Shown: in pieces, positions 1 to 5,059 of the stretch
How positions within the stretch are numbered: the stretch's first letter is position 1
Layout of the letters: every line of letters begins with the position of its first letter
Assembly: GCA_905233595.1 (NCBI GenBank)
Contig: CAJOFI010000140.1
Location: forward strand, 1-5,810
DNA length: 5,810 nt
Origin: an uncultured Oscillospiraceae bacterium
GTDB lineage: Bacteria; Bacillota; Clostridia; Oscillospirales; Oscillospiraceae
Direction: 5' to 3'
The notes under the pieces: model-generated
The model's database searches: none
What the model was told of the DNA's origin: nothing
The model's input: only the letters and a program-made list of their open reading frames with translations
Made by a program: the position numbers and the translations under genes

Positions 1-765
1 CCCAGCGAGGATTACGCGGTGTATTTTCTCACGATGGCGCACCGGGGCTACTGCGTCCATTTCGCCACCGCCGCGGCGGCGACGTACCGGGCGCTGGGCA
101 TCCCCGCGCGCGTGACCGAGGGCTTTCTCGTAAACGCCGAGAGGGGGCGCGCACTCGACGTCCGGGGCGAAAATGCCCACGCCTGGGTGGAAATCTACCG
201 GGACGGCGTCGGCTGGCTGCCCGTGGAGGTCACGGGGCGCAGCGGCCTGCATCCCATCCCGGAGGAGACGCCGCAGCCGGAGGAGCCGAGCCTCCAGCCC
301 GAGGAGCCGACAGCCCCCACGCCGGAGCCGAGCCCGGTGCCTTCGGAGGACGCCGCCTACACGCTCCCCGTCGGCATCGTGCAGCCTGAACCGGCGCCGC
401 AAAAAGCTTCCGGCAAGTCCGCATGGCGTCTTTTGCCCGCGGCGCTGCTCGTGCTGCTGCTCCCGCTCTGGCGACAGCTCACGCGGCTCATCTGGCGGCT
501 GCGGCTTCAAAGCCCCATTCCGAACAAGGCCGCGCTCGCCCTCTGGAGGCGCGCCCAGGCGCTTCGGCGCTTCGGCGTCACGCCGCCCCGGTCGATCGAA
601 AACTGCGCCGAGAGGGCGTATTTCAGCGCCCACGGCGTAAGCGTCGAAGAGCTCGCCGCCTGCCGCGCGCAGTTTGACGAAGCCTGTCGGCAGCTCTACC
701 CCAGGCTCTCCCCGTTCAAAAAGTTTCTCTTCCGCTATGTATACGGCCTTGACAGGGGAATGTGA
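1..765 (+). CDS. Transglutaminase-like membrane protein, C-terminal part (5' end outside window)
   Basis: The frame is open from base 1, so the start lies outside the window; 254 codons are visible. Residues 8-76 look like the core of a transglutaminase-like (TgpA/TGc) domain: a Cys in GYCVHFA (C18), a His in ENAHAWVEIY (H60), then GWLPVEVTG, where the usual Asp of the Cys-His-Asp triad is a Glu (E76), a variant I believe occurs in clostridial members. A Pro/Glu-rich linker follows (about residues 83-118), then a hydrophobic segment rich in Leu (about 141-158), then a basic C-terminal tail of some 95 residues that should be cytoplasmic. In the TgpA family a multi-span N-terminal membrane half precedes an extracytoplasmic transglutaminase domain and a last membrane helix; the visible part matches the second half of that plan. 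The substrate is unknown. In these bacteria such genes often lie next to a MoxR ATPase and DUF58 protein, which would be to the left and cannot be seen. Confidence 0.9.
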   Translation, partial: PSEDYAVYFLTMAHRGYCVHFATAAAATYRALGIPARVTEGFLVNAERGRALDVRGENAHAWVEIYRDGVGWLPVEVTGRSGLHPIPEETPQPEEPSLQPEEPTAPTPEPSPVPSEDAAYTLPVGIVQPEPAPQKASGKSAWRLLPAALLVLLLPLWRQLTRLIWRLRLQSPIPNKAALALWRRAQALRRFGVTPPRSIENCAERAYFSAHGVSVEELAACRAQFDEACRQLYPRLSPFKKFLFRYVYGLDRGM

Positions 766-791
766 AAAAACGGAGTTTTTTCACGTTCCCC
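755..791. terminator. Long hairpin between convergent genes, probable bidirectional terminator
   Basis: An inverted repeat pairs 755-771 with 775-791 around a 3-nt loop: GGGGAA, one T-G wobble, then GTGAAAAAAC against its complement. The left arm contains the last codons and TGA stop of the transglutaminase gene. The right arm ends 26 nt short of the stop of the - strand Ig-like gene. The A and T runs are inside the stem rather than after it, so it is not a textbook intrinsic terminator, but its place between two converging genes fits transcript-end formation for both. Confidence 0.65.
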
Positions 792-816
792 GGAAAAACG
801 ATCCGCCGTTTGCTCT

Positions 817-1218
817 TCAATCGGCGCAGGCCGTTCCCTTTGGAGGCTGCGCGTGCTTTTTCTGCTTTTCGATGCGGATGATGACCGTCGCCTCCTGCGA
901 GAGGTTCCCCTCGCTGTCCACGGCCTTGTAGCCGAAATAATCCCGCCCGCGTTTGTTCTCCTTCGGCGTGTAGACGAAGCAGCCGTTCTCCTCCAGCTCG
1001 ATGCTGCCCTTGACGGGCTCGGTCGTGATGGTGTAGGAGACCACGTCGTCCTCCTCGTCGATGGCCGCGAGCTTTCCGCCCACGGAGACGTTGCGATAAG
1101 TGCGCAGCTCCAGATTCTCCGCCACCGGCGCGCCGCCCTCGGCGCCGGCCTGGGGCGCAAACGCGGAGAGCGCGCACAGGAGCAGCAGCGCGCAGGCGCT
1201 TTGTTGTATTTTTTTCAT
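817..1218 (-). CDS. Small secreted protein with one Ig-like (cadherin-like, Big_9 type) domain
   Basis: The product has 133 residues. A signal peptide covers about residues 1-26: MKK, a Leu-rich core (CALLLLCALSAF) and an Ala-rich cleavage region ending AGA. The rest fits one beta-sandwich repeat of the bacterial Ig/cadherin-like kind. It opens APVAENLELRTYRN, has an acidic DEEDD turn, and carries the characteristic GCFVYTPKENKRGRDYFGY and AVDSEGN signatures before a strand ending IRIEKQKK. It should be exported and either free or loosely cell-associated, since no anchor or LPXTG is present. The start is set by GGGGAGG 8 nt upstream of ATG; a second ATG 7 nt upstream is out of frame. Related proteins I recall in Oscillospiraceae continue past this domain into S-layer-homology-like repeats. 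Here the protein stops 16 residues after the domain, just before the convergent hairpin, so it may be a shortened form. Function unknown. Confidence 0.83.
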   Translation of the reverse strand: MKKIQQSACALLLLCALSAFAPQAGAEGGAPVAENLELRTYRNVSVGGKLAAIDEEDDVVSYTITTEPVKGSIELEENGCFVYTPKENKRGRDYFGYKAVDSEGNLSQEATVIIRIEKQKKHAQPPKGTACAD

Positions 1219-1271
1219 GGCTCATACCTCCCCTTTTGATCTCATCCGTAGTTTGCGCGCGGGATTTTTCA

Positions 1272-1299
1272 TTTATACAATTCGTTGTAGACTTTTCAC
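1272..1299 (-). promoter_or_regulatory. Probable sigma-A promoter for the Ig-like gene
   Basis: Read on the - strand, GTGAAA (1294-1299, 4/6 match to the -35 consensus) lies 16 nt from TATAAA (1272-1277, 5/6 match to the -10 consensus). It would start transcription near 1265 and leave a leader of about 45 nt before the ATG at 1218. The -35 is weak, so this is a prediction. Confidence 0.5.
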
Positions 1300-1317
1300 G
1301 GCGACTTGTGTTACAAT
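1288..1317 (+). promoter_or_regulatory. Probable extended -10 promoter for the PAP2 operon
   Basis: TACAAT (1312-1317, 5/6) is preceded by TGT (1309-1311), which forms an extended -10 element. A weak -35, TAGACT (1288-1293, 4/6), lies 18 nt upstream. Transcription would begin near 1324, some 20 nt before the start codon at 1345 and just ahead of the AAGGAG ribosome binding site (1333-1338). Confidence 0.6.
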
Positions 1318-1344
1318 GAAAAAAACAGAAAAAAGGAGAACACC

Positions 1345-1989
1345 ATGGAACTGACCGCAGCAGCCGCATGGCTCAACACCACCTTCGCGGGCTTTGACGT
1401 CGCCGTCGCCACCGGCGTACATAAGCTCTATGACCTCGCCCCCGGCTTCTTCACTCCGTTTATGGAATTTATTTCCATTTTCGGCAAGGGCGGTATCTGC
1501 CTCATCATCCTCTCCCTTGCGCTGACCTTTTTCAAGAAGACCCGGCGTTACGGCACCGCCATGAGCATCGGTCTTCTGATCGCCTTCCTCTTTGTGAACG
1601 TCTTTTTGAAGGTCGTTATCGCCCGCCCGCGCCCCTATCTCGACCAAAACTCCGTCTTTTACCAGTTCTGGACGCTCGTTGGGCAGCACACCGAGAGCGA
1701 CAAGAGCTTCCCCTCCGGGCACGTCAACGCCACCTTCGCCACGATGGTTCCGCTCTTCGTGCTTGGGGATAAGCGCAAGAGCTGGCTTGCGCTGCTCTTC
1801 GGCTTTTTGATGTGTGTTTCCCGCATCTATCTGTGCGTACACTTCGCCTCGGACGTGCTGGGCGGCGTGATCACCGGCACGGTCGGCGGTCTGCTCGGCG
1901 TCGCGATCGCCGCGAAGATCCCGGAGAAGTGGTACGCCTGGGAGTACGGGCGCAAAGCCGGGAGGCATGAGCGTGTTCAGGTTCGGTAA
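1345..1989 (+). CDS. PAP2-family membrane phosphatase (undecaprenyl-pyrophosphate or lipid phosphatase type)
   Basis: The product has 214 residues. All three catalytic motifs of the PAP2/acid phosphatase superfamily are intact: KX6RP (K89, R96, P97), PSGH (123-126, with H126), and SRX5HX3D (S159, R160, H166, D170). In this family the second His is the nucleophile, and the enzyme removes phosphate from lipid phosphates or pyrophosphates at the outer face of the membrane. Hydrophobic spans near 50-63, 71-90, 131-141, 147-158 and 171-190 fit a multi-span membrane protein of BcrC/PgpB-like size. The exact substrate (undecaprenyl pyrophosphate, phosphatidylglycerol phosphate or another) cannot be told from sequence. 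The start at 1345 has AAGGAG 6 nt upstream; the frame stays open 13 codons further upstream, but that extension would begin at the -10 box. The 3' end overlaps the next gene by 23 nt, so the two are probably co-transcribed and translationally coupled. Confidence 0.94.
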   Translation: MELTAAAAWLNTTFAGFDVAVATGVHKLYDLAPGFFTPFMEFISIFGKGGICLIILSLALTFFKKTRRYGTAMSIGLLIAFLFVNVFLKVVIARPRPYLDQNSVFYQFWTLVGQHTESDKSFPSGHVNATFATMVPLFVLGDKRKSWLALLFGFLMCVSRIYLCVHFASDVLGGVITGTVGGLLGVAIAAKIPEKWYAWEYGRKAGRHERVQVR

Positions 1990-2368
1990 GCTGCGCTTTC
2001 GGGGCGTGGACAAGAAGGTCATCGACGACCAGGCGCACGCGGACGACTACAACAGCGCCGAGGAGATCGGGCGTGTGAGGCTCGGCAAGCTCTGCCTCTA
2101 CTACCGCGACCTCGGGCGCAAGTATTACGTGCCCTACGAGTACATCGACCGGCGCTTTACGCGCGTGAACGTCGTGGAGCCGGACGACAGCCCCGCCTAT
2201 TTCTACTATCGCCTGATCCTCGTGCACGGTGAGAAGGAGTTTGCAAACCTCATCTTCGAGAAGGAGGAGCAGGTCAACAAGATCCACGAGCGCCTCCAGG
2301 AGATCCGCCCGGAGATCGAAAAGGGCTACATCCCCCCGGCGGACGGGAAACGAAGATATTTTGCATAA
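1967..2368 (+). CDS. Small soluble protein of unknown function downstream of PAP2 phosphatase
   Basis: The product has 133 residues with no signal peptide or membrane segment, and I do not recognise the family. It is charged (many K/R/E/D) and begins with a basic stretch (FRFGKLRFRG). The middle alternates hydrophobic and polar residues like beta strands (GKLCLYYRDLGRKYYVPYEY, then YFYYRLILVHG). It ends with a charged likely helix (KEEQVNKIHERLQEIRPEI) and a short tail. Strands followed by one C-terminal helix could be a PH-like fold; that is inference only. The gene overlaps the PAP2 gene by 23 nt in another frame, so the pair looks like one operon. The start is uncertain by two codons: the only ribosome binding site, GGGAGG (1960-1965), is 1 nt from the ATG at 1967 but an ideal 7 nt from the in-frame GTG at 1973, which may be the true start. 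The stop is 3 nt before a terminator hairpin. Confidence 0.83.
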   Translation: MSVFRFGKLRFRGVDKKVIDDQAHADDYNSAEEIGRVRLGKLCLYYRDLGRKYYVPYEYIDRRFTRVNVVEPDDSPAYFYYRLILVHGEKEFANLIFEKEEQVNKIHERLQEIRPEIEKGYIPPADGKRRYFA

Positions 2369-2371
2369 AAA

Positions 2372-2416
2372 GCTTGGGTGAATCCGCGTATATGCGTGAT
2401 TCACCCAAGTTTTTTT
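2372..2416. terminator. Strong bidirectional intrinsic terminator between convergent operons
   Basis: CTTGGGTGAATC (2373-2384) pairs perfectly with GATTCACCCAAG (2398-2409). A G-T pair can extend the base, and CGC/GCG pairs can form inside the loop. Seven T follow on the + strand (2410-2416), and five A precede the stem (2367-2371), which read as T on the - strand. It therefore can end both the PAP2 operon (stop at 2368) and the - strand operon that finishes with the NUDIX gene at 2424. Confidence 0.95.
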
Positions 2417-2423
2417 GCGGTTT

Positions 2424-2903
2424 TCAATTCCCGCCGTCACAGCGGTTCTCGCGCAGAAGCGGATAGCGAACGCCCTCGTACCAGGCTTTCAGCCCCGCGC
2501 GGTGATCCTCGGCGAAGAGGGGCGGAAGCTCGTCCTTTCCGAAGAAGCGCAGCTCGTAGGATTCCTCGTCGATACGCGGTTCGCCGCTCAGGATACGGGC
2601 GCTGAAAAACGCGCTGATCACGTGCGCCGCGTCGCCGTTGGACCAGACCATGTCATGGTTGTGGAAAACGCCGAGGAAATGCTCCAGCTCGATCTCAAGC
2701 CCCGTCTCCTCCCGCGCCTCGCGCAGCGCCGCCTGCTCGTAGGTCTCGTTCATCTCCACGAGTCCCCCGATCAAGCCCCATTTGCCGTTGTCCGTGCGGC
2801 GCTGGAAGAGGATTTTGTCGTCCCGCTGAATGAGCACCGTGGCGCAGTTGAGGATCAGCTTGCGCGGGCCGGTCAGCTTCCTCACTTCATGAATGTAGTC
2901 CAT
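2424..2903 (-). CDS. NUDIX hydrolase
   Basis: The product has 159 residues. The Nudix box is complete in GX5EX7REUXEEXGU form: G47, E53, R61, E62, E65, E66, G68, with Ala at the first U position. These glutamates bind the divalent metal used to split nucleoside diphosphates linked to another group. The N-terminal part (NCATVLIQRDDKILFQRR) and the KWGLIGG lead-in to the box are typical. The substrate cannot be inferred; the general layout is that of small cytoplasmic MutT-like hydrolases. The ATG begins on the base immediately after the tyrS TAA, with no good Shine-Dalgarno near it (AAGG only, 14 nt upstream), so translation is probably coupled to tyrS. Because tyrS is frameshifted here, ribosomes should leave about 230 nt early, which may reduce this protein. 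The gene itself is intact and ends just before the bidirectional terminator. Confidence 0.95.
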   Translation of the reverse strand: MDYIHEVRKLTGPRKLILNCATVLIQRDDKILFQRRTDNGKWGLIGGLVEMNETYEQAALREAREETGLEIELEHFLGVFHNHDMVWSNGDAAHVISAFFSARILSGEPRIDEESYELRFFGKDELPPLFAEDHRAGLKAWYEGVRYPLLRENRCDGGN

Positions 2904-4093
2904 TTATTTCAGAATGACCTTGTTGAAGCTCTTCTTGCCGCGCTTGAGGATGACGCCCTTTCTCAGCTCGTCGGCCGTGAAGCTTTTCGCGATGTCCGTG
3001 ACCTTCTCGTCGTTTGCGGTGACGCCGCCCTGCTGGACGTTGCGCCGCGCGTCGGACTTGGAGGCGCAGAGCCCGGTCTTGACGAGCAGGGTCATAACGT
3101 CCGCCGCGCCGTCGGCGAGATCGCTCTCGCTCAGCTCGGTGGTGGGCATATTGGCGTCGCTCCCGCCGCCGACGAAGAGCGCCTTGGCGGCGGCCTCGGC
3201 CTTCTTCGCCTCCTCCTCGCCGTGCACCATGGCTTGAGCTGGCTGCCCTCCCAGCTCGCCATCTCGTCGATCTGCTCGAGGGGCAGGAAGGTCAGCATGC
3301 GGATGCACTTGAGCACGTCCGCGTCGCCGACGTTGCGCCAGTACTGGTAGAAGTCGAAGGGGCTGGTCTTGTTCGCGTCGAGCCAGACGGCGTTGCCCGC
3401 GGTCTTGCCCATCTTGTTGCCCTGGGAATCGGTGAGCAGGGTGATGGTCATGGCGTGGGCGTCCTGCCCGAGCTTGCGGCGAATCAGCTCCGTGCCGCCG
3501 AGCATATTGCTCCACTGATCGTCCCCGCCGAACTGCATGTTGCAGCCGTAGTGCTGGAACAGGTAGTAGAAGTCGTAGCTCTGCATGATCATGTAGTTGA
3601 ACTCGAGGAAGCTCAGCCCGCGCTCCATGCGCTGCTCGTAGCACTTGGCGCGCAGCATGTTGTTGACCGAGAAGCAGGCGCCCACCTCGCGCAGAAGCTC
3701 CACGTAGTTGAGCTTCAAGAGCCAGTCGGCATTGTTGATCATCTGCGCCTTGCCCTCGCCGAAGTCGATGAAGCGCTCCATCTGGCGCTTGAAGCACTCT
3801 GCGTTGTGGTTGATGTCCTCCATCGTGAGCATGCGGCGCATATCGGTGCGGCCGGAGGGGTCGCCGATCATGGTGGTGCCGCCGCCGATGAGGGCGATGG
3901 GCTTGTTGCCCGCAAGCTGCAGGCGCTTCATCAGCGTGAGCGCCATGAAGTGCCCTGCGGTCAGGCTGTCCGCCGTGCAGTCAAAGCCGATGTAAAAGGT
4001 GGCTTTTCCGTTGTTGATCATGTCGCGGATCTCGTCCTCGTTGGTCACCTGGGCAATCAGCCCTCTTGCGACCAGTTCCTCGTAAATACCCAT
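2904..4093 (-). pseudogene. tyrS: Tyrosyl-tRNA synthetase, frameshifted by an internal deletion
   Basis: An intact product would charge tRNA-Tyr with tyrosine in the cytoplasm. Residues 1-286 read cleanly from the ATG at 4093 (AAGGAG 6 nt upstream). They include the class I signature region TADSLTAGHF (41-49), GGDDQW (189-194) and the KMSKS-type loop KMGKT (227-231). After ...EGSQL the frame breaks at about 3231-3238. The upstream frame runs into an Arg/Pro-rich nonsense tail and stops at 3131. The rest of the protein (MVHGEEEAKKAEAAA to the S4-type RNA-binding end GKKSFNKVILK) continues in another frame from 3230 to 2904. Relatives have about 13 residues (NEAKEILAYELTK-like) between QL and the L/MVHG motif; here only 5 nt stand there, so about 34 nt are missing. 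286 + 108 + 13 residues gives about 407, the normal length. The catalytic half could still be made, but without the C-terminal S4-type domain. An assembly error is the alternative. Confidence 0.92.
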
Positions 4094-4104
4094 TGTTCTC
4101 TCCT

Positions 4105-4500
4105 TTATCTGTTGTTTTTGATACTCTCTTCCGCGTGTTCGGCAGCCCAGGCGATCAGCTCGCCGCAGGGGTGGCCGCCGGCGCGCTTTAAGTCAAAGCA
4201 GCGGATGCAGCCCTGCGCCTGCGTAAACTCCTTCGTGAAGGCCATCGTCAGCTTCGTGATCTTCGCGCGCGCCGCCGCGTTCTCGGGATCGTTCCAGGGA
4301 AAGCACAGCCCCAGCGCCATCACCGCGCCGGACACCGCGCCGCAGATCTCGCCGCAGCGCACGCCGCCGCCGAAGCCCGCAGAGAGCGCGAGCGCCGTCT
4401 GCTCGTCCAGCCCCGTATATTCCCCGAGAGCGCCCAGCACCGCCTGGGCACAGTTGAAGCCCCGCGCATGCAGCGCCAGCGCTTTTTCCCTTGCTCCCAT
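4105..4500 (-). CDS. C_GCAxxG_C_C family cysteine-rich protein, putative redox or metal-binding
   Basis: The product has 131 residues and matches in outline the C_GCAxxG_C_C family (putative redox-active protein). An early FNCAQAVL segment (C17) is followed by a Gly-rich GFGGGVRCGEICGAVSGAVMALGL block (C49, C53), then C66, a CxxC pair (C98 and C101 in GCIRCFDLK) and C112 in HPCGEL. The seven Cys suggest metal or redox chemistry, but no reaction is known for the family as far as I know. It is cytoplasmic, with no signal peptide. The start at 4500 is chosen because GGAGGT (4507-4512) sits 6 nt upstream. The frame stays open 34 codons further, but those codons fall in the AT-rich repeat and read as low-complexity Phe/Ile/Ser. 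The stop lies 11 nt before the tyrS ATG and touches the tyrS ribosome binding site, so this gene and tyrS are very likely one transcript. Confidence 0.85.
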   Translation of the reverse strand: MGAREKALALHARGFNCAQAVLGALGEYTGLDEQTALALSAGFGGGVRCGEICGAVSGAVMALGLCFPWNDPENAAARAKITKLTMAFTKEFTQAQGCIRCFDLKRAGGHPCGELIAWAAEHAEESIKNNR

Positions 4501-4514
4501 TGTTACACCTCCGA

Positions 4515-4663
4515 TAATAATGAAGACTGAAAATTGAAAACTGAAGAATGAATAATTCATGTATCCCCTTCGGGGATTTATTATATTGTCGCGAAGCGAC
4601 ACAATAATTATTCATTATTCATTCTTCAATATTCATTTTTAAATAACATCATAAAACGCCCTC
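4515..4663. repeat. AT-rich palindromic repeat, copy 1 (MITE-like)
   Basis: This is the first of two direct tandem copies. Inside the unit, 4543-4556 (GAAGAATGAATAAT) is a perfect 14-bp inverted repeat of 4614-4627. With mismatches the stem extends to 4530-4556 against 4614-4640. The region between the arms holds two further hairpins: 4563-4577 (ATCCCC/GGGGAT, TTC loop) and 4588-4600 (GTCGC/GCGAC, GAA loop). The whole can fold as a three-armed cruciform on either strand. It is far richer in A/T than the flanking genes. It has no coding potential of its own, which fits a non-autonomous mobile or REP-type element. Its left edge is 2 nt from the ribosome binding site of the C_GCAxxG gene. Confidence 0.9.
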
Positions 4664-4813
4664 TAATAATGAAGACTGAAAATTGAAAACCGAAGAATGA
4701 ACAATTCATGTATCCCCTTCGGGATTTATTATATATCGTCGCGAAGCGACACAATAATTATTCATTATTCATTCTTCAATATTCATTTTTAAGTAACATC
4801 ATAAAACGCCCTC
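4664..4813. repeat. AT-rich palindromic repeat, copy 2 (MITE-like, includes T-box terminator arm)
   Basis: This direct copy of 4515-4663 differs by about four substitutions and two small indels (roughly 96% identity). It follows the first with no spacer. The changes include loss of one G in the first inner hairpin and two extra bases before the second. Its right end, ATAAAACGCCCTC, is the 3' arm plus T-tract of the T-box terminator on the - strand. The same string is present at the end of copy 1, so the duplicated unit contains host sequence next to the palindromic element. That points to a tandem duplication after insertion, not to two independent insertions. Confidence 0.9.
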
Positions 4814-4836
4814 TGTCCAAAACGGACAGAGGGGCG
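4803..4836 (-). terminator. Intrinsic terminator of the T-box leader
   Basis: On the - strand, 4836-4824 (CGCCCCTCTGTCC) pairs with 4818-4807 (GGACAGAGGGCG), with one bulged base and a GTTTT loop. TTTT follows (4806-4803). It sits after a CTTTTCGCCCC segment, as T-box terminators usually do. The antiterminator that would compete with it is not seen, so transcripts from the upstream promoter would be expected to stop here most of the time. Confidence 0.85.
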
Positions 4837-5024
4837 AAAAGCGCCTCACGGAGTCTGTGACTCCCGCGCTGTATCGGGCGCGCCCGTCGCAGCCTACTTG
4901 AGACACGCTCTTTCGGTGCGCCGCTCCGAACCGTATTCCCCTGCTGTGCCGACCTTCTCGCAGCAACCGAAGGCTCTCTGCACGGCGTCCAAGCCGGGTA
5001 CTCCTGTTCTTCCTCGCGTTGACA
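4803..5024 (-). promoter_or_regulatory. Tyrosine-type T-box riboswitch leader lacking the antiterminator core
   Basis: T-box leaders bind uncharged tRNA and let transcription pass into aminoacyl-tRNA synthetase or amino acid genes. On the - strand, in order, are seen: a Stem I base with GAAC/GTTC pairing and a GA-rich kink-turn-like segment; AGTA of the specifier loop (4999-5002); the AGAGAG bulge (around 4974-4979); the distal loop segment GGTTGCTGCGAGA (4956-4968) closed by CCTTC/GAAGG; and GGGAATACGG (4931-4940) on the 3' strand of the specifier loop. The triplet UAC there (4933-4935) is a tyrosine codon and matches the tyrS gene downstream. AAGTAGG (4893-4899) and the Stem III hairpin (4868-4893) follow, then a GGAGTC/GACTCC hairpin (4850-4864) and the terminator. 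The 14-nt conserved T-box (GGGTGGNACCGCG type), which pairs with the tRNA NCCA end, is absent. Only GTGAGGCG (4842-4849) stands where it should be. The leader is therefore probably unresponsive. Confidence 0.88.
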
Positions 5025-5030
5025 GCTTGC

Positions 5031-5059
5031 ATTATACAAGAGCTTTCAGGACTTGTCAA
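5031..5059 (-). promoter_or_regulatory. Perfect-consensus sigma-A promoter of the T-box/tyrS transcript
   Basis: On the - strand, TTGACA (5054-5059) and TATAAT (5031-5036) are separated by exactly 17 nt, a full match to the vegetative consensus. Transcription should begin near 5024, at the base of T-box Stem I. The -35 box lies inside the last codons of recN, whose TGA is at 5046-5048, so the promoter overlaps the end of that gene. Confidence 0.95.

Noticed and set aside
1273..2022. Open frame of 249 codons on the - strand
   Set aside because: It is antisense to the PAP2 gene, whose three catalytic motifs establish the + strand frame.
2415..3350. Open frame of 311 codons on the + strand
   Set aside because: It lies opposite the NUDIX gene and the 3' part of tyrS, both identified by clear motifs. 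It begins inside the bidirectional terminator and has no family signature.
3455..4537. Open frame of 360 codons on the + strand
   Set aside because: It is antisense to tyrS and the C_GCAxxG gene. Its Val/Ala/His/Leu-rich composition is that of a complementary-frame shadow in GC-rich DNA, and it has no ribosome binding site or recognisable domain.
4580..4585. TATAAT on the - strand inside the repeat as a promoter for the C_GCAxxG gene
   Set aside because: The -10-like hexamer is present in both copies, but no acceptable -35 lies 16-18 nt upstream, and such hexamers are common in AT-rich DNA. A repeat-borne promoter remains possible but is not supported.
4501..4602. 34-residue upstream extension of the C_GCAxxG protein
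   Set aside because: The extension is read from the AT-rich repeat, gives low-complexity Phe/Ile/Ser sequence, and lies upstream of a well-spaced GGAGGT serving the ATG at 4500.
4515..4813. CRISPR-like array
   Set aside because: There are only two units of about 150 nt, adjacent with no unique spacers and no cas genes in the window.
4776..5059. Small - strand open frames of 86-87 codons between recN and the repeats
   Set aside because: They fall within the T-box leader, and their products are Arg/Ser-rich without similarity to anything known. The structured-RNA reading explains this stretch better.
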